Below are positions 34,478-47,102 of a stretch of 64,000 nucleotides of DNA, piece by piece. A program made the translations under genes and the position numbers. Position 1 is the stretch's first letter, and every line of letters starts with the position of its first letter. Below the pieces are notes generated by a model, which saw only the letters and a list, made by a program, of their open reading frames with translations, made no database searches and was not told where the DNA came from. Location: contig BSYQ01000001.1 of assembly GCA_030272585.1 (NCBI GenBank), positions 7,378,001-7,442,000 of the forward strand, in the 5' to 3' direction. The stretch is from Bryopsis sp. KO-2023. Its lineage: Eukaryota; Chlorophyta; Ulvophyceae; Bryopsidales; Bryopsidaceae.

Positions 34478-35681
34478 TGACAAACCATCAAGCTCCCTCG
34501 CTAAATATACAGCAACGACGACCACAGGAGGCGTTTTCCCCCCACCAACGGAGCGAAAACTAATATCGTTCGTTCCACCCCTCCAGGCGTGTTGAAGTAA
34601 CGGGCGAGCGAATTCCTCTGACGAAAACCCTGTGACAAAGTCTGTGGGGGCGTCGGACGATGTACCGTGGGCGTGTTGCCAAATTCAGCAGGCCACTACA
34701 TTACTCACTCCTGGGAGTCATCTGATTCTTGGGCCTGTCGTCATGCGCTCTACGGCAGTAACGCGGGGACGTTGGAGGAAAGGACGGGGAAAGATGTACT
34801 GTTCATGACATGACTGCATGGAAAAGGGCCTGTCTGTGTTACCTTCGACAGACTGTTTGGATTGAAGAGTTCACAGGAGGAGAGGTTGACCTTTCTGAGC
34901 GAGAAGGGAAACTGATTGAGACAATACGGAAGGCGGAATATTGCGGCGCCGCCAGGCGAGATCGACATTTTTGAGCGAGGAAAGAACAGAAGGCTGCCTT
35001 CTGTTCTTTCTGCGGCGGAAAACAGCAGGCAGAAAACAGCCAGAAAACAGCAGCGCCGCCATTTCTACAGCCCGCTATTTCCACCGTAGCAGTAAAAAAA
35101 AGACAGTCACTGGGCACATGTCGGTTGCTCTAGGAACGAGGCCGAATAATTCATTATGCAATTTACAATGATTTGCCTTCCCAAGAAAGAAGTCTTCATC
35201 GACAGCATAGCTCAGCACCCAACATTTTTCCATTCCAAATAACATCACAACTGTCTCTTGGCATTTGTATGTTTCTAAGCCCCCTGATTCCCTTTTTTTT
35301 ATAAATGTCATAATTTTTTTTCTGTTAGCTTTTTCCCCTGCCCACACCCCAGTTTTCTGCAGCCACATCGAATCCCTACCATTTGAACGTCGAATTGAAA
35401 AAGATGCCCACCCAAGAAAAAAAATGTCATCATAGAAAGGAGAAAAAAAAGTTATGTAATGTGTTCGATAAGCCAATTTTGAAGTGATAAATAATATCAT
35501 CTCAACCCAGCATTGAGAAGCAAAGAAAAAGGTAAAGGAAAGGAAAATGGAAAAGAAAATGCCCCCCCCCCCCCCTTCCCCCCCCCAAATTGTCGTTGTA
35601 CAAACATATCCCAATGTGTGAAGTAAATACATTCGATGAACCCCTAATCCCGGAATCGTTTTTTTAACCGCTCCCCCCTCC
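34478..35681. other. Intergenic stretch, 1.2 kb, with inverted repeats
   Basis: It is the 5' flank of the receptor kinase and the 3' flank of NAR2, both on the minus strand. A G/C-rich block at about 34920-35080 contains a perfect palindrome and repeated AGAAAACAGC and GCGCCGCC units. The right side is A/T-rich with a long C run at 35562-35586. No coding frame was supported. Confidence 0.5.
34981..35009. repeat. Perfect palindrome, 14-base arms
   Basis: AAAGAACAGAAGGC at 34981-34994, one central T, then the exact reverse complement at 34996-35009. It sits inside a G/C-rich block with further repeats and could be the centre of a degenerate inverted-repeat element. Confidence 0.85.
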
Positions 35682-36893
35682 CTACTTATTCTTTCGTGCA
35701 ATTTGCTCAAACACGAAAAATCCAACCAACAGGCCAACAGACAGACATGACAAAATAATCACAGCTGCAAACAAGGCAGGCTGTCTGCTCTCCACGACTT
35801 CAGTGGAGTAGATGATGTCTTGGCTCGTTTTGATCTTTCCGAGGTCTTTCTTTGCCTGGCCAACGGACACTTTGCTGTTTTCAGCGAAAACAGGTGGAGG
35901 CACAAGGGCTGAAATGCCTCCCGTCGTGTCAATTGCGCAATACTTCTCGTCCTCTCCACATTTCACGTAGGCAGTGATGAACCACTGGGCGGTGGCTGTG
36001 TCGGAGGGGAGGATGTAGGACAGTGTGCTGTTCTGATCGGCCAAAACGCTGATGGTTCCCATCTTCTTTGAGCACCTCTTATCTTTCTGTTATCAATCGA
36101 TAGTAGACACACACCCTTGTTCAGACTAGATGGGAAAATGATTGTTGCAGGTATTGGCTCCAGTGCAAAAACAAAAAAGAATGGAAAGAGGGGGGGGACT
36201 TCAAATCCAGCCTCAGAATCAAACAAGTGAATTGATGAGGGAGACTGAGTTTTCCGCCTTTTTGCAATTTAAACAAACTTCCAAAGATGTTCTTCTAATG
36301 TGAACGTTTTATTGTATTCCTTGCACCTTGATAACGTCCTTCGCCTTTCTCCACTTCCTGTTAACCGTCCATTTCTTGGTGTAGCAAGCCTTGAATTGGA
36401 TGCTGACAGGAGCTCCCACAGGGGCGCCGTCGAACTTTTTCATGACGAGATCTTTCAAATCCGCTGGCGGGCTGAATTGAACGAGCAGGACCGTGCCGTC
36501 CTCGTTGCTGAATGTGGGGGATTGGCATGCGTCTTCGTTGCAAGGCTTGCCATCGTTGTAAGGAACGGCCTCGTTTTGCTCGTTGTCGGAGAAGGACAGC
36601 TTCATCCCCAAGTCCACGACGTGACCGCCCACAGCGAGATCGCTGTACTCTGCACCGAAACCTCGAATTCAAGACTGGAACGACACCACCAGACGCGGCG
36701 GGGAGAGCATTTCTGAATCCTATGCGTGGCGGAAAGGAGGGCGAAGGCGCACTGAATTGCGCCTGGACAGCGCAGGGACCAAATCCCCGCCAGCCCCCGC
36801 CGATGCGAATCGAAGAGATCACTCACTGATATCAGCTCCATAGGCAAGGGCCAAAGTCGATAGGATGAGGATTGACAGGCGGGAGATCGCCAT
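35682..36893 (-). CDS. NAR2: NAR2/NRT3-type partner of the high-affinity nitrate transporter
   Basis: Three exons, 36827-36893, 36327-36649 and 35682-36086, give 264 residues; plant NRT3.1 has about 210. NAR2 is a membrane-anchored partner needed for NRT2 nitrate transporters at the plasma membrane. A signal peptide (ISRLSILILSTLALAYG) leads into a beta-rich lumenal or external part with GTVLLVQFSPP. The family-typical motif follows: CYTKKWTVNRKWRKAKDVIKKDKRC, which matches the plant CYAPISQVDR.WRKT..DL.KDKTC region. Later come QWFITAYVKCGEDEKYCA and one C-terminal transmembrane helix (FAAVIILSCLSVGLLVGFFVF) with a short basic tail. Exon phases are consistent. No NRT2 gene lies in this window. 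Localisation at the plasma membrane is inferred from the family. Confidence 0.85.
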
Positions 36894-38017
36894 TGCAGCC
36901 GGTGGATAGAGAATCAAGTGCAACGAATGCTGCTACACCGGAAAGAACCAGGAAGAACGACGAAATGGGCAAGGACGAACACCAGAAAGAAGGTTGGGGA
37001 CTTTAAATCAATGCGAGTGCTCCTGGCGGGCGAAGGGCCAAAGCTCACTCGCAATGCGGGCTCGCCTGTCAGCCATATACGACACTGATGTGTGATTGAT
37101 GGGCCTGTGAGCACTTCTTTTTCACTTGTCCTTTTTTGGGCTGGGGTGTCCCCCTAGTGGATACATAGACTTGTTTCACCTGCATTTGCGGAGCTACCTC
37201 TTCCCGCAAGCGACCCCCACCACCCCAACCTTTAGGAATGAGGTGATTTGATGTGGCGGGGGCACGGTTCTTGGCACATGTTCGTCTGGACGTCAGAAAA
37301 CAACTTCGAAACAGTTGTTCAGACTGAACTTGGCAAGCCGCCCCAGCTGGGCTCTTGCTTGGATCCTTACCCTTCCACAAAAACTTGGAAGAAGTGTGGC
37401 TGTTGCTTTTGTTTTTATCAGCAACGTTAAAAATGGCAAAAATATGTCAACATGGATTGGCACTGCGCAACACAGCGAAGTACCTATTCGAAACAACACA
37501 GTGAACACAAACAAAAGCAGCTCGAGTTCCGCAGTTCATTCAACGAACTCAATTTTCCGAATGAAGAGTATGCATCGTCAGGCTTTCAAAATTGATTTCA
37601 AGAGGCAGCTGCCTTTGGCAACGGAGCCCTGCAGGGCTTCGTTGCTCACAAAATTCTGTTTGTCTGAAGTTGAGGACGTTGTTACAAGCATGCTACGACA
37701 CTTTAGCCACTGGCTGTTGCAAGCGTATGCGTATGCACGAAAGGATTTCGGTGGCGGCGGACGCAGTCGAGTTCTGTGCGGTGGCCGCCGCCGCCAAAAC
37801 ACAGGTTGGAAAGGGCAACGTCACATAGCAATCACATCGTTCCACGCCTGCGTCGCCGTTGGACCCCCCAATGAGCGTTCACTGAGCGACTTTTGCTTGA
37901 CGTTGGCAGCAAAAGTTCCAGCAAACAAACAAACAAACATGGCAGCAAAAGTTCCAGCACTGGGAACAGCAGGACGTTAACGGTGACGTCTTAAGGGATT
38001 ACCATCACTGATGCTAA
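36894..38017. other. Stretch without a confirmed gene, 1.1 kb
   Basis: The left end is the NAR2 promoter. A plus-strand frame of 221 codons is open at 37315-37980, but its composition is mixed (early part hydrophobic, later part Gly/Arg-rich), it has no family resemblance, and its end includes a repeated block GGCAGCAAAAGTTCCAGCA (near 37904 and 37939) with AAAC repeats between. I do not call it as a gene. Confidence 0.4.
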
Positions 38018-38485
38018 TTGCCACCGCTGTTTGGGATTCACAACAGATTTTTTTTTCTTCTGGCAGTCACAAAATCCCAGAGTCGAAGTGACGCCTCTGC
38101 TTCTCGAAAGCCGACCACCATGGATCTATCCAGAGGATGCGATAAGTACTTTGTGGCAATGGAATTTGATCCCAGCACCCCCGGAGGAATTGTATATCTG
38201 ACACAGAATGCCCTGGAGGAGGGAGACTTTGATGGTAGCATAGCTGCATCTAGACAACCCCAAGCGAATGTTCGCACACATCAGCTACATCCCTCTCAGA
38301 CAAGCGACGCTCCTCTCCTGGATCAAAACTCCATGACTCAATCTCAAGAATTGGCCTGTGTTGTATACGACACTTCACACCAGTGCAGCATAGACAGTCA
38401 AAGGGAGATCGCTTTCTTGTCACAGCTATCAGCTCACATTGATGACGAAGATGATGCGCCATTCTGGAAACCAGCAGAAATATAA
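38018..38485 (+). CDS. Possible terminal exon or small unknown gene
   Basis: A frame of 155 codons follows a good acceptor-like tract (TTTTTTTTCTTCTGGCAG, ending near 38065). From MDLSRGCDKYF near 38120 the composition is that of a soluble, Asp/Ser/Gln-rich protein (PSTPGGIVYLTQNALEEGDFDG, HIDDEDDAPFWKPAEI). No family is recognised and no upstream exon could be joined with confidence. It may be the 3' exon of an unresolved gene. Confidence 0.35.
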   Translation: MPPLFGIHNRFFFLLAVTKSQSRSDASASRKPTTMDLSRGCDKYFVAMEFDPSTPGGIVYLTQNALEEGDFDGSIAASRQPQANVRTHQLHPSQTSDAPLLDQNSMTQSQELACVVYDTSHQCSIDSQREIAFLSQLSAHIDDEDDAPFWKPAEI

Positions 38486-38828
38486 CCCATGGGCATGTCC
38501 CACCGAATCCCACAAGAGAGTGAAATCGATGCTCGGACAACGATAGATCTACAGTGTCTGGAGGAGGAGGAGGAGGCATGTGCCCACTCTTGTTGATACC
38601 CTCCATACGACAAGCAAGCAGACGAGGGGGGGGCGTCTTATTGTGATGTACACGGGATTGCCCACAGCTGAAATCAAGGGAATGTGTTTCTGGAAGTCAA
38701 GAGTACAAAGAAGAATTACCTGTAAGAGTTTTTGACAATTTTTTGAGAATGATGAAACTGGATGGTTTGAAGTATTCCACGGTAACGCCAAAAAGGAGTG
38801 CAATGTGTTCAGGTGCAAGAAGCGGCAC

Positions 38829-38980
38829 CAGAAGATTCTGCTTTGCGCGAGCAGCTGCTGAGCCGTCATATCATCAAAGAATTCACGGACGCCCTGCGCG
38901 GAACCCCCAAAATTAACTGCAAGTCGTGAATATACAGATTTGACAGTGTATCTTGTGTAAACCTTTCTGACTGTCGCCAT
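38829..38980 (-). CDS. Possible first exon of an unknown small gene
   Basis: An ATG at 38980 opens a frame on the minus strand that begins MATVRKVYTRYTVKSVYSR and continues AVNFGGSAQGVREFFDD. It is basic and amphipathic at the start, as in mitochondrial presequences, and ends at a possible donor GTGCCG at 38828. Its start is 80 bases from the start codon of the NCA2-family gene, in the head-to-head arrangement seen elsewhere in the window. Later exons are not resolved, so this is tentative. Confidence 0.3.
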
Positions 38981-39059
38981 CAGCCACGTAGCATGATGCT
39001 TCAATCTTTCGGAGTCATCCTGTCCGTGCCCAGTTTCGACGACTCCGCGCTGGAGCACG

Positions 39060-42000
39060 ATGCCCATCGGGTTCGCAGTCAGAGGCGTATGGTGCTTGTC
39101 GAGGCTCTTTGTCGGCAGAGCTGTCCGAGTGGTCAGGAGAAATAGGAAGGTCAGACCGCCGCCAGTGTTGTCTCTACCCGTTGCTGGACTGGACGAGCCA
39201 TCGTCGCAATCGATACTTTTTTCGCTCCGTCAAGCAGCAGCGGATGGCGTCGATGAGGTGACTAAATCTCGCGCGCTGGAATCGCTGGCTGAACATCCGG
39301 CAACTCTGAATGGCATCCTGTGGGAGCGATCGGCTGCTCATAACGTGGATTTTGTCGCCAATGCAACGTTGAGGCTTGGAATGACATCACTGGCAAATGA
39401 AATGGTGCATTGGAGGCTCATTCTGTGAAACTGACTCTCCTTGAGTTTGGTTCAGGATTTGGAGGTCGCAGAGTTGTGGCTGGCAACTCTGGAATTAACA
39501 CAGATCGTCTCGGACAGGCAAGCAAAAATTCAGCGAAACATCAAGGTGTATGGAATTTACTGGCAACATTTACATGCTTCACGAAGGATTTTGGAAGTTG
39601 CGCAAAGGATCTTTCCGATGTTTGTGGTGTGGTGCTGCAAGGAAAAAAATGTAATATCTTGGCTTATTTTGGGGGTGGGGTGCGTTTGCAGGCTGATGCA
39701 GGATTTGCTCCTGATCGATGAGAGTTTGAGTTATTGGAGGGATGCTATGGCCCAAGGTGGCCATTTCCTGTCGATATTCCTGAGAAATGGACCCATCATG
39801 TTCTACAATAAAGTGAAAGACCTAATCTCTGGGGAAACCGAAAAAACTTCTGCAACAGACATGCTTGAAGAGCGGGTAAAGAGTTTGGGCCACCATCAAC
39901 ATTTTCTCGAGCAAAAATGAAACGGGGTAGAATAGGATTTAACAGATCATGTAATGGTTTTGGTCGACTTGTACAGGTGGTCGCTTTGCGAGCCCTTCGA
40001 ACCCTCCTGTCGGAGGCCATAGGAGAGATCCAGAAGGCAGCAGGTGAATTCTGAGAAAAATCAATCCATTCATATTGGGCAGGCAGAACATCCTGTAAAA
40101 CTCCGGTGGACATCCAATCACACCTTGTTGCATGCATTGACGTGAAATGCAATTTTCTCCTGTATGCCCATTGGAAGAGGGACTTTTTGATTGTGCCGGA
40201 GCCAGCAACCTGAGCCATCGCACCTTGCATAAATCCTGCAGAATGAAAAATTTCAACCTGAGATTCAAGCAGCACTAATCATCAAACCATACAAATAATC
40301 GAGCTGATCCTTTCAAGCTTTTTTTTATAACATACAGGCGGGCTCCGCTTGAGGGTGGCAACGGAGGCTGCCCATCAACCAACGGACTTTTCCGAAGAAG
40401 GGAAGAAATTGTTGAGCAGTGCACGTGCAGCCGTCACGGAGATTTGTGACGTTCTGTTCAAGACTGTGAAATCGCTGCAAGAGGATGTGGGTGGATTTGG
40501 GGACATCGACGCTGCTAAAGCCCACATGAAGAATCTCGCGATTCAGAAAACACGGTCTGGGGTAACCACAAGGGACACCATGGTGGATGGGGGATCCTCT
40601 TTGCCAGAAAATGGTGGAATTGGTGGCACTGGTGGGTAATGAAATATGATTTCTCTAGAAATAAAGTTTAGAGTAGTTTTTTCCTAAATCTAAAATTAAA
40701 TGATTGGTCTCAGATAAGATAATGGAATTAAGGAGAAAAGCAATTGGGTGGCTCGAAAATTTCAGCTCTGTCAGGAAAAACTGAAATGCCATGGATTAGT
40801 TCACCCTGCAACATCCCCTCCCCCCTTCCCTGATTCTGTGAATTAGAAAAAGATGCATCCAAAAACAAAAAACAAGGTTGTTGAGAAAGACTCAATCCCA
40901 GATCCTTATCTTAGACAATCCGATGAGTCCTGATTTTTGGTCACTGGTTGTGCAGACATTTCGTCGCTATGGCTGGCCATTGGAAAAGTCCAGGATCTGT
41001 TAGGGGTGGACATGGGAAAGGAGCCTGGCAGGTACAGTGGGCCTCATCTTTCTTATTGTAGTCTGACTTGATGGATCAGTGTGCCGTCCCCCAAAAGCTC
41101 ACATTTTCAATTCCCCCCCCCCTTTTCAAAAACAAAAAAATAATCCTCTATGTGGTGAGGTTCTGGGATCAAATATTGTATTGCCATCTCTGGGCCAAGG
41201 AATTCTGTCCTTCATGTTTATGTTCTATTGGGTTGTGATTTTCAGATCTGTGAACAAAGCCGTGGGAGAGGGGGCTATTCTGACAGCCGAGGCAAACCGC
41301 ATCGTGGAGGTGCCGAAATGGACGAAATGTCCAGGAATGCTGCAAAGAAACTGGCTCGAATCGTCGATCATGGGGCTCATCAGTTTGTGGGGCTTCGGCT
41401 GGCTCCTGCGACACAGTCCTCTGATGGGCAGTCGAGCTATGTACAATTGGGCGAACGGGATCAAATTTGCTTTCATTGAACACATCCTTGGGCCACTGAA
41501 GGCCGTCCGCAATGAGCTTTTCGACACGTTTCGAAAGTAAGGACGGAGATGTTGCTTGGCGATGGCATGGGGGTAGCTGCAGTCTTGAGGGGGGGAATTA
41601 ATTCGAAGAAGCAAGAGGATTTGATTTGCGTGTGTGTGAATTGTTCCGCAGCTCCCCTAGCATCGTTTCTCGGGGCGATTACGAGATCAGCAGGGAGTCT
41701 TTGCTCAGAATGCTGCAGGAGTTCGAAAGGGATCATAAGGGGCGAGTGAAGGTGAACAGCGAACAAACACCATATTTACTGACTCCACAGAAGTTTTCTG
41801 CCCCACCGATGCCCAATCCATTCCATTATTAAAACGAACCGTTCCAAGATTAAAAAGATTAAGTAAAAAAAATTTCAGGCCCCCCCCCCCCCGCTAAGAA
41901 AGCTCCACAATTTCTCAAGGGACAGTAGAAAGAAGAAACAACACCCCCTGGACTGGAAGATAAAGTGTGAGCGGTAGTGTGCTGCAGCGATTGCCAGGTT

Positions 42001-43041
42001 CATCCAGCAAAAACAGCACGATGGAGGTTATGGCGGGAATGGAGACCTTGATGAGGGCTTACGAAGCCGAATTAAAAAACCCGATTTTCAACGTGGTGGG
42101 CGGATCCCTTGCCAGAGCATTGCTGATCCAAGTGCAGAAGCTAAAAACCGATACGGAGGCAGCGATGTTGCAATTGGACTCCATTCTCAGGGCCAATGAA
42201 CTCAACGTCGCTTTGATTGCAGCCATTCCATCGGTCGTGATTGCTGGTGGCCTTGTGTATTTCACGTACAAGTCGATCAACAATTCTGGCCCGGATCCCT
42301 TTGTATCGGCCACTCCTTGCAGGTGTGGGGCAGAGAAAAAAAGAGAGAGAATAAAAGAAAATGCCTTTTTTAAAGGAAGGTAGAAAAAAAATGGAATGGA
42401 TGCCGCAGGAATAAGCGGCCACTGCAAGGAAAGAATAGGAAGATCTGATCCCGGCGAAAATGCCTCCCCCCCCAAAAAAAAAAAAGAGAAAAAGAAAAGA
42501 TGGTTTGGAGTGTGTTGTGCTTCCTTTGGAGGCTCCCCATTCCAAGTTGTACATACATATGTTGATTCACTGGTTTGTGGACTATAGTAAGCAAGGCATC
42601 AAGATCCCACTTTCTTCTCAAGTGTGACGAGTTTCCATCGACCAAAGTTTTTCATTTGTTTGGTTAGTTTCACAATTAAAACCTGGAAATAGTTTGGGGT
42701 AGGTTCTGCTGCACACAGTCTTGTCGGTGTGATTCTGAACTGAGAGGAATTTTTTTCACGGCAGGATGAATTTGGTGGAACTTCACAGAACTCTTTCGAA
42801 ATGCAAAGATGTGCCTTGGACTGCAGAGGCCGAGGGATTGGTGGCGTTCCGACTGTACAAGGTCTATGAATCGTGCTGGAACGTTTTCAAGAACAGGGAC
42901 CGAGTGTCGAGCAATTCGGAATGGCCAACGATGACCAGGGACATGATCGAAATCGCGCAGACCGATGTGCCCATCAAGCAAAAAATCAAAATTTGCGAAC
43001 GAATGCAATCCACTTACAGGGTGTTCAAGGTCGTGTCATAG
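39060..43041 (+). CDS. NCA2/DGS1-family mitochondrial protein
   Basis: Ten exons, 39060-39404, 39456-39619, 39692-39875, 39977-40043, 40338-40631, 40956-41031, 41246-41536, 41652-41751, 41929-42323 and 42765-43041, give 730 residues (yeast Nca2 616, plant DGS1 about 600). The family sits in the mitochondrial outer membrane; yeast Nca2 affects ATP synthase subunit mRNAs and plant DGS1 affects lipid transfer and mitochondrial morphology. The family core is clear: GMETLMRAYEAELKNPIFNVV, LARALLIQVQKLKTDTEAAML, LDSILRANELNVALIAAIPSVV with a membrane helix, then the C-terminal MNLVELHRTLSKCKDVPWTAEAEGLVAFRLY and a closing helical segment. Another possible membrane segment (SSIMGLISLWGFGWLLR) is near residue 430. 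The exon 2 donor (GTTTGT) and the start codon are the weakest points. Confidence 0.85.
41880..41892. repeat. Run of 13 C
   Basis: A homopolymer inside an intron of the NCA2-family gene, just upstream of the exon starting at 41929. Confidence 0.8.
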
Positions 43042-44100
43042 TATGGGTGGAGAATTTTGAACGAGCTGTGCAGCTTACTCTGTCGATAGTGGAATTGGGT
43101 CGTTTGTTGGCAGGGGGGGGGGGGGGGGGGGGAATTCACTTTTTTTGTGCATTCGCTGTTATTCTTTTGGAGGTTTCTTTTGTTTTGTTTTTAATCTCAG
43201 CTTCACCAGTGGAAGAATGTTTTTGATGGGAAAATTGGAATGACAATCAACCTTTGAGGGTAAAAACCTGACTGAATAGATCTAATGTCAGCAAGCTTTT
43301 ATGATTAGGATGTGAGTTTACTCGGTGCACTTGCTACGCTTGATTTACAACACTACTAAAGTCTGATTTACAACACCACCAAATTGGGAGCAAGGACGAA
43401 GTCATCAAATTACATATTTTTTTCCTTTGTTCACTACACCTTGAACCTCGGTCACTGACTGAAAACAACCTTTGGAAAGCTTAAGTGGGAGAATTACAAA
43501 AGCAGGTTTCCCCAATAATGAATCGAAGCATGCAATGTATTTCAATGAGCAGGGAAGAAAACCTGCCCCAGAAAACGAATTATAAAGTCTTCTTGCATAC
43601 CATTTTGTTCATCAAAGTGGCTGCTCCACTACATATTGATGAGTTGATTCAGTTGAAAGCAGTAGATTGAACAGTCGGCACAACCAGGAAATCAGTGAGG
43701 TCACTGGAAGGTTCAGTCGTACGACAGAGTAGGAAAAAAATTCCTTTGATTCCGGAGGAATTCGTGAGAGCTGACACTAATGTTTCAGAGGAACATTCTG
43801 AAAGGGAATGCATAGGGTTGTTTGTGTTCCTAATCTGAAATAGTGAACTTTCCCAGCCACAAGAGTTGGCCAGTCATTTTGTAAAGATACTTCATTCTTG
43901 TTTGTGGGTTGCCCCTCCAGTCTCGTTTGTTTCACCATAAAGTTTGACGGGTTACGCGTTGCGCTTGGCCTATTTTTATCTTACAAATATAAAAATACAT
44001 ATTTCATTCACCTGTCGTATCAAATTTCGGGTTTGGTTACACTCCCCAAGGCCCTCAATATGTTGTATCATGTACTAGGCCCTTTCTCAGACGCCCACCC
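43042..44100. other. Intergenic stretch, 1.1 kb
   Basis: It has a run of 20 G at 43113-43132 and a short direct repeat TGATTTACAACAC near 43342-43372. No reading frame with protein character was found. It holds the 3' region of the NCA2-family gene and the promoter of the NCS1 transporter. Confidence 0.5.
43113..43132. repeat. Run of 20 G
   Basis: An uninterrupted G homopolymer about 70 bases after the stop codon of the NCA2-family gene. It can form G-quadruplex-like structure and its length is probably variable. Confidence 0.85.
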
Positions 44101-47100
44101 ATGGACACCATTCCCTCGCGACCTTCTGCTCGCTTGTCAGCAATCCGCACACCCAGCAGTGTGCTCCGCTCGATCTCCTCGATCTTGCCTCGCTGCCACA
44201 GGGATCGTCTTTCTCGTCAAAAGCCTTCACCGGCAATGCTTGGCCACCGTGTGATTCCCTCACGCGTCGCTTGCTGCGCGCTCAATGTGAAGCAGCCCTC
44301 GGATCCCTCCCCTTTACTTATCAACGAAGGTTAGTCGATCCGTACGAAACTCGCGTTGACGATGCCCGAACGATGGCGATCTTGGATGCAAATATGCACA
44401 TTCGGTTGGCATACAGACAGATGCACCCAGCAAAATTCTTGAGAAACGTCAAACCACGCTGCGGATCGATTTGAGCGACGAAACCTGTGAGCTGAGGGAG
44501 GGGCTCGACTGGTCGAGACTGACGTCCATCGATCGACTCATGGTTTCGTGCCTATCATTGTGCAGACTTGAAACCAACGGCTGTGGAGGATAGGAAATTC
44601 ACGGGATGGGACTTCTTAGGACTATGGATCGGCCTGGTGGTGTCGATCACGTCATACTCCCTAGCTGCCAGCTTGGTGGATCTGGGTAGGATGAAGGAAG
44701 CCCTTTCTAAAAAAACATTGCTGAACAATAACACAGATCAATAGTTTACATTCCCCAATCAACCATATTGTCAAACAATGGCATAGTTTTTTGCATTGAG
44801 GATCTATCTAACCCATCATCCCATCTGTTATCCGTACGAACTATTTCATTTACTTGACAAAACCAAGTCTATATTTTGACGTTCATGGAATCATACACAT
44901 AATATATGGCCAATGGTTGAATGGTTTCGATGTGGTACAGGGATGTCTTGGTGGCAAGCCGTCCTCACAGTGTTTACTGGGAATGCGATCGTGCTGGTAC
45001 CGGTGCTGCTGAACGGATTTGCTGGGACAAAATATGGGATTCCCTTTCCCGTTCTGGCTCGATCAAGTTTCGGAGTTCGTGGTGCCAATGTTGCAGCCTT
45101 GCTGAGAGGATTGGTTGCATGTGGATGGTTCGGAATTCAGACTTGGATTTGCGCGGATGCCATCAGCAATCTTGTGATAAAGTTTGCCCCCTCCCTGGCA
45201 ACCCACCCACCTCTACCATTCTTTGACATCACGGGGCTTCAGTTATCCTGCTTCGTATTTTTTTGGCTGTTCCAGGTGAGCTATTTGTGAAATCGAGTTT
45301 TACTTTTTTTGATGTCAATTTTGAGGTGGCATCGGGTAGCAAAAGGGCTTGCATGTGTGAATGGTTTTCATAAGAGGTCCACTTCGAAATTGATGAAGGC
45401 AAGATGAGTAATATTGGGTGGATATCTTTTTCCGACTGTGGTAGTTGTGGTGCTGCTCCTGGTAGGTTCTTGTGTTGACAAAAGGGATGGATTCCATTCA
45501 ATTCGTGGAACGATACTCTGCTCCCCTTCTGATTTCGCTGAGTCTGGCTCTGATGATCTGGGCGGTGACATCGGCAGGAGGCTTCGGGCCCATGATGTCC
45601 AAGCCTTCCGAATTCGGTGTTGGAATGGCGAAAGAGGGACAATTCTGGAAAACATTTTGGCCTTCTCTGACTGCCAATATCGGTTATTGGGCTACCCTTG
45701 CCCTCAACATTCCAGATTTTACCAGGTGTGCAGAAAATATGCTTCAGAACGAAGCTGGTGTTTCCCTTGACTTCCTCCGATCTGTTAGCAGACCTCTCTG
45801 GGGCAGTGTCCGAAATTTGCCAAGCTTATGTCGGTCTGGTTTGGCAATTTTTCTTGCTTCTGGGATGGAAAGAAAGCCTTTATCTGTCTTTACCCTTTTA
45901 TGGATTTTGAGGGAATAGGGGCTTGAACAACAGTTTGACAACTCACTGTGTAGTGGGGCGGTTCTCTTGGTGGACCCTTGTGTGATATAATCAGCTGGGT
46001 TTTTGTTCTTCTGCCAGTATTCAGTGAATGTGATGATATGCACAGGTATGCCAAAAGCCAAAGGGCTCAGGCCGTTGGCCAGGGCGTTGGTCTGCCATTG
46101 TTCATGGCGCTCTTTTCTTTCATGGGAATTCTGGTAACGAGTGCAACGACTGTTATCTTCGGGGAAGTGCTGACCAGCCCAATCGAGGTCTTAGCCAAGA
46201 TGAAAGGATACTGGGCTGTTACCTTAGGCCTCATCGGTAAGAAATTCTTTGACTTCTTGGTAAAGTTTTGCTTGATGTGGCTTTGTCAGCAAAACAACAA
46301 TTCGAAAATAAGAGGGGAAGTGCATGCTCCACCAGTCGAGTTTCTGCCGCTGCCACCTCTTCGGGAATGTATCATTGCTCGATTGTCTGACCTGTGGGTG
46401 TTTTGTTTTAAACGGTATGTAGGGGTCGTGATTGCAACAATATCCACAAACCTTGCAGCAAATGTTGTGGCCCCAGCAAATGCTCTTGTGAATTTGTCCC
46501 CTCGACTGTTCACTTTCCCCATCGCAGCGGTGGTCACATCAGTGATTGGAGCCCTGCTGCTGCCATGGAAGCTAATCTCTTCGACACAGGGGTATATTTT
46601 CACTTGGCTGATTGGCTACTCGGCTCTGCTGGGCCCCATGACAGGGATCTTTTTGGCAGACTTCTATTTGGTCGAAAAAATGAACCTGGATGTGGATGCT
46701 CTTTACTCGACAGACCCAAAAGACAAGTATTGGTTCACGGTACGTAGGTTAACGTCCACCATGCAATGCCTGAGTCTTTGTGAATTGAAAGTATCTGGTG
46801 TGGGGTGGTCTAATCAAAGGCTGTTGTTTTTTATACTTCATTTACACTTTGAAGTGTCGGTTCGAATTGTCATGCAGGGCGGATATAATGTTGCTGCATT
46901 GGTTTCGATGCTCGCTGGGGCCCTCCCATCCTTGCCGGGCTTTCTGGAAGCCGCGGGGTTTGTGAAAGATGTCCCTGGGTTCTTTTCCAGCATCTACACC
47001 GTAGCCTGGTTCATTGGGTTCATCATAGGGGCCCTGATGTACCTCCTTATCCTGAAACTGTCTCCGAGAAGATCTGAGTATGTGCCTTGTCCAGAGAGTT

Positions 47101-47102
47101 AG
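44101..47102 (+). CDS. NCS1-family nucleobase transporter, probably plastid envelope (PLUTO-like)
   Basis: Seven exons, 44101-44329, 44566-44685, 44941-45275, 45466-45725, 46046-46236, 46423-46739 and 46878-47102, give 558 residues. The family symports nucleobases, allantoin or hydantoins with H+ or Na+; the single plant member PLUTO lies in the plastid envelope and carries uracil and purines. Family motifs are clear: [118 protein letters not shown] and [14 protein letters not shown], with about 12 membrane helices. The 75-residue N terminus is rich in Ser, Arg and Pro with few acidic residues, fitting a plastid transit peptide. The substrate is inferred, not shown. Confidence 0.92.
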
